A stretch of DNA of 64,000 nt from Pseudanabaena sp. FACHB-2040. GTDB taxonomy: Bacteria; Cyanobacteriota; Cyanobacteriia; Phormidesmidales; Phormidesmidaceae. Position 1 is the first letter of the stretch; the number at the start of each line of letters is the position of its first letter. Of this stretch, positions 50,901-58,902 are shown piece by piece. The notes under the pieces were generated by a model, which saw nothing but the letters and a program-made list of their open reading frames with translations, searched no databases and was not told the DNA's origin. A program made the translations under genes and the position numbers. The stretch lies in assembly GCF_014696715.1 (NCBI RefSeq), contig NZ_JACJQO010000022.1:558001-622000 (forward strand), written 5' to 3'.

Positions 50901-51599
50901 ATGAACCCGCCGACGAAACCGCCGGTTAACGCCAAGCTTCCCCGTCCGGTCTTCGACACTGTGTTTGCCTTTTCGCCTAACAGAGACACCCTGGGAGGCA
51001 CCGCTTATCTCATTGTAGAAAAGGATGCAGCAGGGGCTCCAGCCAATCTCCTGATTGATGCCCCTGCCTGGGATGAATCAACCCGTGACTTCCTGGCTCA
51101 GCAGGGTGGCGTGCGGTGGCTGCTGATCACCCATCGGGGAGCTATTGGTAAAGCCAGAGCCCTGCAGGCAGAGTTAGGTTGCGAGGTAGTGGTTCAAGAA
51201 CAGGAAGCCTATCTGCTGCCAGAGACGCCGGTTACGCCCTTCCAGTGGGAGCACGTATTTACCGATCGCTGCCGAGCCTTGTGGACACCCGGGCACTCGC
51301 CGGGCTCCGCCTGCCTTTATTACGAGGCTGAGGGGGGAATCTTGTTTACGGGTCGCCACCTGCTTCCCGATCAGCAGGGTCGCCCAGTGCCTTTACGGTT
51401 TTCAAAAACCTTTCACTGGCCCCGCCAGCTACAGCAGGTTGAGCGGCTGCGCCAAGAATTTTCGGCAGATACGCTGGCCTTTGTGTGCCCCGGAGCCAAC
51501 ACTGGCTTTTTGCGCGGGGAGCGAGCTATTGCCAATGCCTATGAGCAATTGCGATCGCTAGATCTAGCAGCCTGCCGTCAGGCGGTGCCGCTGCTGTAA
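50901..51599 (+). CDS. Metallo-beta-lactamase-fold protein with degenerate metal site
   Basis: 232 residues. The fold is seen in GGTAYLIVEKDAAGAPANLL, LLIDAPAWDEST, WTPGHSPGSACLYY and GILFTGRHLLPDQQGRPVPL. The usual first metal motif HxHxDH is replaced by THRGAIGKA and the Asp of FTGD by Arg, so four or more of the metal ligands are lost; only the His of TPGHSPG remains. It is probably not an active two-metal hydrolase. Start: the ATG at 50901 has ctaggg six bases upstream; ATGs at 50880 and 50895 are alternatives. The 3' end overlaps the HD-domain gene by 22 bp. Confidence 0.83.
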   Translation: MNPPTKPPVNAKLPRPVFDTVFAFSPNRDTLGGTAYLIVEKDAAGAPANLLIDAPAWDESTRDFLAQQGGVRWLLITHRGAIGKARALQAELGCEVVVQEQEAYLLPETPVTPFQWEHVFTDRCRALWTPGHSPGSACLYYEAEGGILFTGRHLLPDQQGRPVPLRFSKTFHWPRQLQQVERLRQEFSADTLAFVCPGANTGFLRGERAIANAYEQLRSLDLAACRQAVPLL

Positions 51600-52852
51600 T
51601 TCTCCCAAGTTTGGCGCACCCAGGCGGTTACCTCGCGGGGGTAGAGCAGCCAGATCCGCTCAACGGGTTGAGCCAGAGTCTGCACCAGCGGCGACACCTG
51701 CTTGATGTCCTGCAGCTGATCGCCTCGATGCAGCTTAATGCCCCGCTGGTAGAGGGTATATCCCCGACTCCAGATGTGCCGCAGGCCGCTGTAGCAGGCG
51801 CTGTCTAGGTCTAAAGCAGCCAGCTGCGGCTGGAGCAATTCTAGAAATTGGCTCTGCTGCTCCTCGCTTAGCTCAGTCAACTCAATAACTTTGAGCAGAT
51901 CTCGGTCTAAAAAGCGGCGGCAGAGGTCAGCCAGCAGTGGATCTGGGTGAGATCGCCACTGCTCTAGGTGATAGCCAAACACCACGTCGTTACCGGCCAG
52001 ATACGTTTCTAGGGGCAGCGTCTCTTCGGCCTGTGTCATCCAGGCGGTTACGGTGTCGTCGGCCCAAAGGGTGCCTTGCTGCAGCAGGGTGCGGGCGCGA
52101 ATGAAAGCCTGCTCTAGCACCCAGGTGGCCGAGAGGTTCTTAGGGTGGTTGTAGACCTGGGCATACATGAAGTAGCGAACCACCAGGTAATGCTCAATCG
52201 CGGCCAGTCCCTTATGGGCCACAACCAGCTGCTGGCTCTGGGGTTCGTATTCTAGGGCCATGAGAATGCGATCGAGATCTAACCGTCCGTAGCTGGCCCC
52301 TGTGAAGTAGCTGTCGCGCAGCAGGTAGTCTAGGCGATCGCAATCTAGCTGGCTAGAGACAAGCTGCCAGGCACAGGGTATTGGGTGCTGGTGGGTGTAT
52401 ATCTGGTCGATAGCCTCCCATAGCTGGGGCGATACACCGTCTAGCAGGGTGCGAATTGTGGGCACCTCTCGCACAATCCGGCGGGTCCAGTACTCGTGGT
52501 GAATGCCGAAGATTTCCTCAGCGGTGTGGCTGAAAGGGCCGTGGCCGATGTCGTGGAGCAGGGCGGCACAGAGAATGGGGGCGCGGTGCGATCGCAACTC
52601 CGGATGCTGCTGCGCCAGCCGATCAAAGGCCCGCCGAGTCACCGCCATTACCCCTAGCGAGTGGGTAAAGCGCGAGCTCTCGGCACCATGAAAGGTGAGG
52701 CTGGCCGGACCCAGTTGCCGGATTCGCCGCAGCCGTTGGAAGGGCGGCGTATCAATTAGGCGAATCAGCAGGGCCTCTGTAGGGTCATCTCCATCGAGCG
52801 TGATAGCTCCGTGGAGCGGGTCGTGGTAAGAACGGGTCGACTTACGAGACAC
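51578..52852 (-). CDS. HD-domain phosphohydrolase (SAMHD1/dGTPase-like)
   Basis: About 424 residues, cytosolic. The HD site is RFTHSLGVMAVTRRAF (His), CAALLHDIGHGPFSH (His-Asp pair) and VSSQLDCDRLDYLLRDSYFT (distal Asp). The opening YHDPLHGAITL is typical of the dNTP triphosphohydrolase-like group; the substrate may be a nucleotide. It starts inside the last codons of the protease gene (GTG at 52852, or TTG at 52858), so both are translated as a coupled unit. 3' end overlaps the beta-lactamase-fold gene on the other strand. Confidence 0.9.
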   Translation of the reverse strand: MSRKSTRSYHDPLHGAITLDGDDPTEALLIRLIDTPPFQRLRRIRQLGPASLTFHGAESSRFTHSLGVMAVTRRAFDRLAQQHPELRSHRAPILCAALLHDIGHGPFSHTAEEIFGIHHEYWTRRIVREVPTIRTLLDGVSPQLWEAIDQIYTHQHPIPCAWQLVSSQLDCDRLDYLLRDSYFTGASYGRLDLDRILMALEYEPQSQQLVVAHKGLAAIEHYLVVRYFMYAQVYNHPKNLSATWVLEQAFIRARTLLQQGTLWADDTVTAWMTQAEETLPLETYLAGNDVVFGYHLEQWRSHPDPLLADLCRRFLDRDLLKVIELTELSEEQQSQFLELLQPQLAALDLDSACYSGLRHIWSRGYTLYQRGIKLHRGDQLQDIKQVSPLVQTLAQPVERIWLLYPREVTAWVRQTWENYSSGTA

Positions 52853-54080
52853 CCGCAATCACCGCAGCACTGCCCAGCAGCTCCAACGCTGCCTGATACT
52901 GAGGGTCTTCCCCAGTTCCGAAGGTTTCTCGGCCCAGCGGCTTGACTTCGACAACCTGGTCGGGGGTAATGCCTAGGCGGTTGATGTCATGGTGGTCGGG
53001 AGTTTCGTACTTGGCCACCGTCACTGCCAGCCCAGCCCCATCGGAGAGATCAAACAGCGACTGAATTAGCCCCTTGCCAAAGGTAACCGTTCCCACCAGC
53101 TGGGCTCGGCCATTGTCCTGTAGCGCCCCGGCCAAAATCTCGCTGGCGCTGGCAGTGCCTTCATTGACCAACACCACTAGCGGGTCTTCAGTTAGCGCAG
53201 GGCCGTGGGCCTCAAAGCTATCTAAAATGCCCTGGCGGCTGACCGTGTAAACAATCGTGCCTTCATCCAGCCAGAGCCGAGCGATCTCAATTCCGGCCTG
53301 CAGCAGCCCGCCAGGGTTGTTGCGCAAATCTAGGATGTAGGCGTCTGCCCCGTCTTTTTCCAGCCGCTTAATGGCAGCCGACAGCTCGCTGCTGGCGTTG
53401 GCATTGAACTGGCTCAGCCGCAGGTAGCCCACCTTGAGACCCTCCGGCGTGGCCCGCAAATCAGCTGAAACCGGATTGAGCGTGATGCGATCGCGCACCA
53501 AGGTAACCTCAAATGGCTCTGCCGTATCGGTGCGCTCAAGGGTGAGGGTAACCTTGGTGCCAGCTGGGCCTCGCATGCGGTTAGCCGCTTCATCTAAAGT
53601 CAGCTGGTGGGTGTCTGTGCCCTCAATCTTGAGCACCCGATCCTTAGGCTGAATGCCAGCCTGCTCTGCTGGAGACCCCTCAATCGGTGCAATCACGCTC
53701 AGCGCGTTGTCGGCCTCTCCCTTAGTGATCTGCAGACCCACCCCAGTCAGTTCACCCGAGGTGCTGGTTTGCAGGCTGCGGTACTGCTCTGGCCGCAGCA
53801 GCCGGGTATAGGGATCTTCCAGAACCGCCAACATGCCCTGAATAGTGGTGTAGGTCGTATCTCGGTCATTCAAGGACTGTTTCAAGGCGCGCTGCCGGAT
53901 AAACCACCAGTTTTGGTGGTTAAACGTTTCATCTAGGTAGGCGCGATTGACAATGCGCCAGACCTCAGATACCAGGTTTTGCTCATCCGTTAAGGCCCAA
54001 GCTGGCCCGTGGCCAACGCCAAGCCACAAGAACCCTAACAGCACCAGACCAAAAATAACGGTTCGTAAACGTGCTCTCAT
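52842..54080 (-). CDS. Carboxyl-terminal processing protease (CtpA/B/C type)
   Basis: Serine protease with PDZ domain, 412 residues, exported to the lumen/periplasm by the signal VIFGLVLLGFLWLGVGHGPA (cut near AWA). The helical start segment QNLVSEVWRIVNRAYLDETF, the PDZ (SGELTGVGLQITK, GIQPKDRVLKIEG) and the catalytic part with Ser in NEGTASASEILAGALQDNG and Lys in GTVTFGKGLIQ are all intact. CtpA trims the C-terminus of photosystem II D1; whether this is that paralogue cannot be decided from sequence alone, though its place divergent from petBD fits a photosynthetic role. Followed by the HD gene with an overlap of 11 bp. Confidence 0.92.
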   Translation of the reverse strand: MRARLRTVIFGLVLLGFLWLGVGHGPAWALTDEQNLVSEVWRIVNRAYLDETFNHQNWWFIRQRALKQSLNDRDTTYTTIQGMLAVLEDPYTRLLRPEQYRSLQTSTSGELTGVGLQITKGEADNALSVIAPIEGSPAEQAGIQPKDRVLKIEGTDTHQLTLDEAANRMRGPAGTKVTLTLERTDTAEPFEVTLVRDRITLNPVSADLRATPEGLKVGYLRLSQFNANASSELSAAIKRLEKDGADAYILDLRNNPGGLLQAGIEIARLWLDEGTIVYTVSRQGILDSFEAHGPALTEDPLVVLVNEGTASASEILAGALQDNGRAQLVGTVTFGKGLIQSLFDLSDGAGLAVTVAKYETPDHHDINRLGITPDQVVEVKPLGRETFGTGEDPQYQAALELLGSAAVIAGVS

Positions 54081-54581
54081 ATCCTCTAATAATAATCCCT
54101 GCTCTAGAGAATGCCTGCTGTTAGTCGTTGGCTATCTCTACCTCCCAAGCGACCTCTTCTGGAAGAAAGGTCGTCAGAAAAACGCTCCAGAAAAAGTTTG
54201 AGATAGGGTTGCTGACCATAAGCTGTCCATCATTATTGAATATTCAACCCTGTCTCTTTTTTCTTTCCTAGAAGATACTGGCAGCTTGGCTGCCAGCCCA
54301 ATCGGCTTTACCCGCTGGGGACGCTAGCTGTCGGGGAAACAGCTGTAAAGAAAAGTAATTGAACATTGTAAACTTTTGTTCCAATTCTGATATCTGCCCC
54401 CAGGCTAACGATGCAGCCTAGAGGCCGCCTAGCTGCCCCGCCGGTTGAAAAGCGACGTTTGGAGCAGCCCTTAGGCCTCGGTCAAGCCCTTGAAATCAGC
54501 GTATTTCGATCACCTTGACAGGAGCGACTATGTTACATTTTTTATTGACGGCAATTATAGATTTATCGGGCTTCCCGCTTC
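54081..54581. other. Divergent promoter region between the protease and petB
   Basis: About 500 bp carrying promoters in both directions. No coding frame supported, no RNA recognised. The word ttgaacattgtaaac near 54359 and the AT run after it are candidates for the petB promoter, not proven. Confidence 0.4.
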
Positions 54582-55250
54582 ATGTTTACCAAGCAAGTTA
54601 CAGACTCCAAAACCTTTAAGTGGTTTAACGAGCGGCTGGAGATTCAGGCCCTTGCCGACGATATATCCAGCAAGTACGTGCCCCCTCACGTCAACATCTT
54701 CTACTGCCTGGGGGGCATTACCCTGACCTGCTTCCTGATCCAGTTCGCCACTGGATTTGCCATGACCTTCTACTACAAGCCAACCGTTACCGATGCCTTT
54801 AGCTCGGTGCAGTACCTCATGACCGAGGTCAACTTCGGCTGGCTGATTCGCTCCATTCACCGCTGGTCTGCCAGCATGATGGTGCTGATGATGATCCTCC
54901 ACGTCTTCCGGGTCTATCTAACCGGCGGCTTCAAGAAGCCCCGTGAGCTGACCTGGATCACAGGCGTGGTGCTGGCGGTTATTACGGTTTCGTTTGGTGT
55001 GACTGGCTACTCTCTGCCCTGGGATCAGGTGGGATACTGGGCTGTAAAAATCGTGTCTGGTGTACCCGGTGCGATTCCCGTTGTGGGCACCAGCATTGTT
55101 GAGCTGATGCGGGGTGGAGATGCTGTTGGTCAGGCGACTCTGACTCGCTTCTACAGCCTTCACACGTTCGTTCTGCCTTGGGCGATTGCGGTCTTCATGC
55201 TGCTTCACTTCCTGATGATCCGCAAGCAAGGCATCTCCGGCCCCTTGTAA
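54582..55250 (+). CDS. petB: Cytochrome b6
   Basis: Core subunit of the cytochrome b6f complex of the thylakoid membrane, passing electrons from plastoquinol. The conserved opening is [20 protein letters not shown], then [20 protein letters not shown] whose Cys carries the covalent extra haem c'. Histidines in [20 protein letters not shown] and [20 protein letters not shown] are the haem b ligands. Length of 222 residues is typical of cyanobacteria. petD follows 72 bp downstream, as usual. Confidence 0.98.
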   Translation: MFTKQVTDSKTFKWFNERLEIQALADDISSKYVPPHVNIFYCLGGITLTCFLIQFATGFAMTFYYKPTVTDAFSSVQYLMTEVNFGWLIRSIHRWSASMMVLMMILHVFRVYLTGGFKKPRELTWITGVVLAVITVSFGVTGYSLPWDQVGYWAVKIVSGVPGAIPVVGTSIVELMRGGDAVGQATLTRFYSLHTFVLPWAIAVFMLLHFLMIRKQGISGPL

Positions 55251-55322
55251 GTAACCCTTGTAAGTGTCGGTGCACAGCCGTTGAGATTCTACTAGACCCT
55301 ACTTGGAGATAAGAGTTTAGAC

Positions 55323-55805
55323 ATGGCAACGATTAAGAAGCCGGATCTGAGCGATCCCCAGCTTAGAGAAAAGTTGATGCAAGGCATGGGCCATAACTAC
55401 TATGGTGAGCCCGCCTGGCCCAACGATTTGCTCTACATTTTCCCCGTTGTAATTCTGGGAACCATTGCCCTATGTGTTGGGCTAGCGGTTCTAGATCCCG
55501 CAATGGTAGGTGAGCCCGCTGACCCCTTCGCTACCCCGCTGGAAATTCTGCCTGAGTGGTATCTCTACCCGACTTTCCAGATTTTGCGAATCGTGCCCAA
55601 CAAGCTTCTGGGGATTGGCGCGATGACCGCAATTCCTTTGGGCCTGATGCTCGTTCCCTTCATTGAGAACGTCAATAAGTTCCAAAATCCTTTCCGTCGG
55701 CCTGTAGCGACGACCTTGTTTCTCATTGGCACTCTAGCCACCCTATGGCTAGGGATCGGTGCGACTTTCCCCATCGATAAGTCTCTGACGTTGGGCCTGT
55801 TTTAG
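55323..55805 (+). CDS. petD: Cytochrome b6f complex subunit IV
   Basis: 17-kDa subunit of the b6f complex, three membrane helices, 160 residues. It shows [40 protein letters not shown], the quinol-site motif [20 protein letters not shown] (PEWY) and the ending [21 protein letters not shown] ggag ribosome-binding site precedes the ATG. A strong terminator follows. Confidence 0.98.
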   Translation: MATIKKPDLSDPQLREKLMQGMGHNYYGEPAWPNDLLYIFPVVILGTIALCVGLAVLDPAMVGEPADPFATPLEILPEWYLYPTFQILRIVPNKLLGIGAMTAIPLGLMLVPFIENVNKFQNPFRRPVATTLFLIGTLATLWLGIGATFPIDKSLTLGLF

Positions 55806-55827
55806 TTAACCCCCCTTGTCGATCATG

Positions 55828-55872
55828 AACAAGCCTGTGACAGGATTACACCCTGTCACAGGCTTGTTTTTT
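55828..55872 (+). terminator. Rho-independent terminator of petBD
   Basis: aacaagcctgtgacagg, seven-base loop, cctgtcacaggcttgtt and further T: a 17-bp perfect stem 22 bp after the petD stop codon. Confidence 0.95.
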
Positions 55873-55983
55873 GTAGCTTTTGATGCCGTAATATGAAAAA
55901 GGGTGCATCCGGTTATCCAAGCCTTGTCATAGGCTCAGAATCTTTTGGCTACAGTTCGCTGGCTATAGTCAACCGGGGGAAAG

Positions 55984-56403
55984 GTGAAGCAAGAACATTT
56001 GGTCGTTTCTAGTCGTTTAGATGTGCTTAACCAGGTGCAGTACTGGTTTAAAGACGTCTGTCATTCTTCAGATACGGATACAACTTGGGTTAGCAATTAT
56101 GTGGACCGGTTAACCATTGCGTTAACTGAGGGGTTTACGAATGCTGTGCGCCACGCTCATGCGGAACTGCCCCCAGATACCACGATTGATATTGACCTGT
56201 CTTTTGGCCGCGATCGCATCGAGATTCGCATTTGGGATCACGGCCAGCCCTTCAACCCCGAAGAGCTGCAAGAGCCTGAACCTGGAGCATTGCTAGATGG
56301 GGGCTATGGCTGGTTTTTGCTGCGACGGCTGGCTGACCGAGTAACCTATCAGCGGGTCAAAGATGGCCGCAACTGTCTCTCTATTGTTCAATATGGCACT
56401 TGA
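55984..56403 (+). CDS. RsbW-like ATP-binding protein (anti-sigma factor kinase type)
   Basis: 139 residues with a GHKL fold: N-box LTIALTEGFTNAVRHAH, G1 box EIRIWDHGQPFNPEEL and the G2-like GGYGWFLLRRLADRVTYQ. Proteins of this type phosphorylate an anti-sigma antagonist or bind sigma factors; cyanobacteria use several in stress and photosynthesis control. No partner with STAS domain is adjacent. Start is GTG after ggggga. Confidence 0.85.
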   Translation: MKQEHLVVSSRLDVLNQVQYWFKDVCHSSDTDTTWVSNYVDRLTIALTEGFTNAVRHAHAELPPDTTIDIDLSFGRDRIEIRIWDHGQPFNPEELQEPEPGALLDGGYGWFLLRRLADRVTYQRVKDGRNCLSIVQYGT

Positions 56404-56467
56404 GATAACCCCACTAATCTCATGGCCTTATTCAAAAAATAATCATAAGAGTCTAGATCGCCCGTGA

Positions 56468-57670
56468 TTGTCCGTTACCGATGTTGATCTTGTGAAATCT
56501 CGGCATTCTGTGCGATCGCAACCTGCAGCCACCTTTGTCTTTCTAGAGGTCTTTTCCTGCGAAGGCGGGATTCAATCCTACGTCAAGGACGTCTTGGGGG
56601 CCTACCTACAGCAGCCAGATCCGCCTGTTTCCGACGTTTTTTTACTGCGAGATGGGTCAGCCTGCAATAACCCACTAGAAGGCAGCGCCCTGAGGTTTCA
56701 CTACCTAGCTTCACCCGTAGCCCAGGTAGGCCGTATTCGTCTGGCAGTAGCCCTTACCCTGCATTTGTGGCGGCAGCGGCCTCAGCAAGTCATCTGTGGT
56801 CATGTGCTTTTGACTCCGCTAGTCCATCAACTGTGCCGTCTGTTGGGCCTGCCACATACGGTCATGACCTATGGCAAGGAGGTTTGGTTCCCGCTGCCTG
56901 ACAGAGAACGGCGGGCCCTGCAGCAGGCTCAAGCTATCTGGTGCATCAGCCGCTACAGCCGCGACCTAGCCTGTGCCGCCAACAAACTGAATCCTAAGCA
57001 GATGCATTTGCTGCCCTGTGTGGTGGATGGCGCTGTTTTCACACCTGGCCCACCCGTGCCAGAGCTGGTGCAGCAATACGGTTTACAGGGTTGTAAGGTG
57101 CTCATGACTGTGGCTCGGCTCTGGGCCGGGGATATTTATAAAGGCGTCGACGTGACGATTCGGGCACTACCTGCGATCGCAGCGACTATTCCTACAGTCA
57201 AGTATTTAATTATCGGTCGGGGAGACGATCAGCCCCGACTAGCGCAGTTGGCTCAAGACTTAGGCATTGCGGATCGGGTCGTGTTTGCTGGATTTGTGCC
57301 CACTGCCCAGCTGCCTGACCACTACCGACTAGCTGATGCTTACGTTATGCCGTCCCAGGAAGGCTTTGGTATTGTTTACCTAGAGGCGATGGCCTGCGGC
57401 ATTCCGGTGCTGGCTGGCGATGCCGATGGCTCCGCTGACCCTCTGCAGGATGGCCGCCTGGGTTGGCGGGTGCCACACCGAGACCCACAGGCCGTAGCGA
57501 GAGCCTGTATTGAAATCCTAGAAGGAGAAGACCCTCGCTGTCGGGGTGAGTGGCTGCGGCAGGAAACCCTGACCCACTTCAGCCCAGAAGCGCTGGCTGC
57601 CCAACTACATCAGCTATTGCAGCCCGCTAACTTCAAGGCGGAGGGGAACCAAGACGCAAAGCTACAATAG
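56468..57670 (+). CDS. Glycosyltransferase family 4 protein
   Basis: 400 residues, GT-B fold, soluble. The C-terminal donor-binding half shows VLMTVARLWAGDIYKGVDVT, YLIIGRGDDQPRLAQLAQDL, IADRVVFAGFVPTAQLPDHY and the E-x7-E motif PSQEGFGIVYLEAMACGIPV. The N-terminal half contains EVFSCEGGIQSYVKDVL, the acceptor side. It builds an extracellular polysaccharide or glycolipid; donor and acceptor are not known. Start is uncertain (TTG at 56468 or GTG at 56492), and no ribosome-binding site decides. Confidence 0.9.
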   Translation: MSVTDVDLVKSRHSVRSQPAATFVFLEVFSCEGGIQSYVKDVLGAYLQQPDPPVSDVFLLRDGSACNNPLEGSALRFHYLASPVAQVGRIRLAVALTLHLWRQRPQQVICGHVLLTPLVHQLCRLLGLPHTVMTYGKEVWFPLPDRERRALQQAQAIWCISRYSRDLACAANKLNPKQMHLLPCVVDGAVFTPGPPVPELVQQYGLQGCKVLMTVARLWAGDIYKGVDVTIRALPAIAATIPTVKYLIIGRGDDQPRLAQLAQDLGIADRVVFAGFVPTAQLPDHYRLADAYVMPSQEGFGIVYLEAMACGIPVLAGDADGSADPLQDGRLGWRVPHRDPQAVARACIEILEGEDPRCRGEWLRQETLTHFSPEALAAQLHQLLQPANFKAEGNQDAKLQ

Positions 57671-57761
57671 AGTTCGCGGGTTTTAGAGCTCAGGATGAAC
57701 TGACCTGAAGCCTTGCCACATCCCTGGCCCCTCGTACTTTACGTAATGCTGAGGCAAAAGC

Positions 57762-58166
57762 GTGAACTCTAACGACTTTAAACAGATACAACTCAATTTC
57801 TCTGGAGCCGGGTGCTGGCTAACGGTCATTGCCGCCGCCTGGCTGTTGGGAGCAGTGGGGCTAGGCTGGTTGGTTAAATCCGTACTGGTTCTTGTCCTTT
57901 TGCTGGCTTTGGCCCCAGTCTTGGCGTTTGTGGGCTTGCGCTGGTGGCTGAAGCGAAATCTGGTGCAGGGCAAGTGCCCGACCTGTAGCCTTGACCTCAC
58001 TGGGCTAAAAAATACTGGCACCCTTTGCCCCAACTGCGGTACCGCTGTGGAAGCCAAGGACGGCATTTTTCAGCGCTCTACGCCAGAAGGCACCATCGAC
58101 GTTGCAGCGGTCGAGGTGCCGGTCGTTGAAGTCTTGCCCGAGAGGCTTGATAGGGCTGATGACTAG
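57762..58166 (+). CDS. Small membrane protein with zinc ribbon
   Basis: 134 residues. Two adjoining hydrophobic helices (WLTVIAAAWLLGAVGLGWLV and VLVLVLLLALAPVLAFVGL) precede a zinc ribbon (GKCPTCSLDLTGLKNTGTLC with PNCGTAV), then an acidic Val-rich tail. No named function. GTG start at 57762. Lies downstream of the glycosyltransferase at 91 bp, possibly same message. Confidence 0.72.
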   Translation: MNSNDFKQIQLNFSGAGCWLTVIAAAWLLGAVGLGWLVKSVLVLVLLLALAPVLAFVGLRWWLKRNLVQGKCPTCSLDLTGLKNTGTLCPNCGTAVEAKDGIFQRSTPEGTIDVAAVEVPVVEVLPERLDRADD

Positions 58167-58237
58167 CGCAGATGGGGGAGACACGGGGACGCCGGGAAGG
58201 AAGCCCTTCGTCTCCGCATCTCTAGATTAACGGCGCG

Positions 58238-58672
58238 TTAATTTTGACTGATCGACAGGGTATAGGGAGTTTGAGCGGCTGTCTCATTGCCCACGTAGAT
58301 GCTGTAGACTCCCTGGTTGAGCAGCCCAGGAGAGGTAATGCGGCCATCGTTGAAGCGATCTGTTGTGCGGCACTCGCTGAAGCCGCCAGGGCCTTGAATA
58401 AATAGCGTTACCTTACCTTCACCCTGTAAAGCAATGTTGAGGGAAGCGAAGGTCTCTGTGACCTGAAGCGTTTGGCTGGGAGCAGCGGGCAGGTTGCCAC
58501 AGGCTGAGCTTTGGCTGCCGCCAGACAGGCCACTAACCTGCACAGTGCCAGATAGGGGTGTCGTTAGAGCTTGACTGCGAGCGATGGGTGCCATGCTGAA
58601 GACCGAAGCCAGAGCTAGGGGGATAGCCAACCAACGAACTTGAAACGGTTGCACCAGTAATCCTTTCAACAT
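58238..58672 (-). CDS. Secreted protein of unknown function
   Basis: 144 residues. Signal peptide (WLAIPLALASVFSMAPIARS) then a beta-rich domain (LQVTETFASLNIALQGEGKV, TLFIQGPGGFSECRTTDRFN, LLNQGVYSIYVGNE) with the look of pre-peptidase C-terminal (PPC) domains, including two Cys. PPC-like domains are usually parts of secreted proteases; here it stands alone. Confidence 0.7.
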   Translation of the reverse strand: MLKGLLVQPFQVRWLAIPLALASVFSMAPIARSQALTTPLSGTVQVSGLSGGSQSSACGNLPAAPSQTLQVTETFASLNIALQGEGKVTLFIQGPGGFSECRTTDRFNDGRITSPGLLNQGVYSIYVGNETAAQTPYTLSISQN

Positions 58673-58902
58673 AAATCCCTCACTCGTATGCGTTGCTCCA
58701 GATACTTCTATGCTAGTCTTCTGCCCAAAGGAAGATAAACGTTCTGTGCCAGTTCTTTAAATGGCAAAAGTTCCCTAAGCTGTTTGGCCAGAATTTACGC
58801 AGAAAACGTATCCAGATCGGAGCTGGGATGCTAAAAAGGAGAACAATTTAGGCAGACTGTGCGTTCTACTTTTCCCTCACGGATTGATCAGGGTCGGCTG
58901 CT

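Noticed and set aside
54490-54726. Frame of 78 residues overlapping the petB start
   Set aside because: It overlaps the sure petB N-terminus in another frame and has no likeness to any family.
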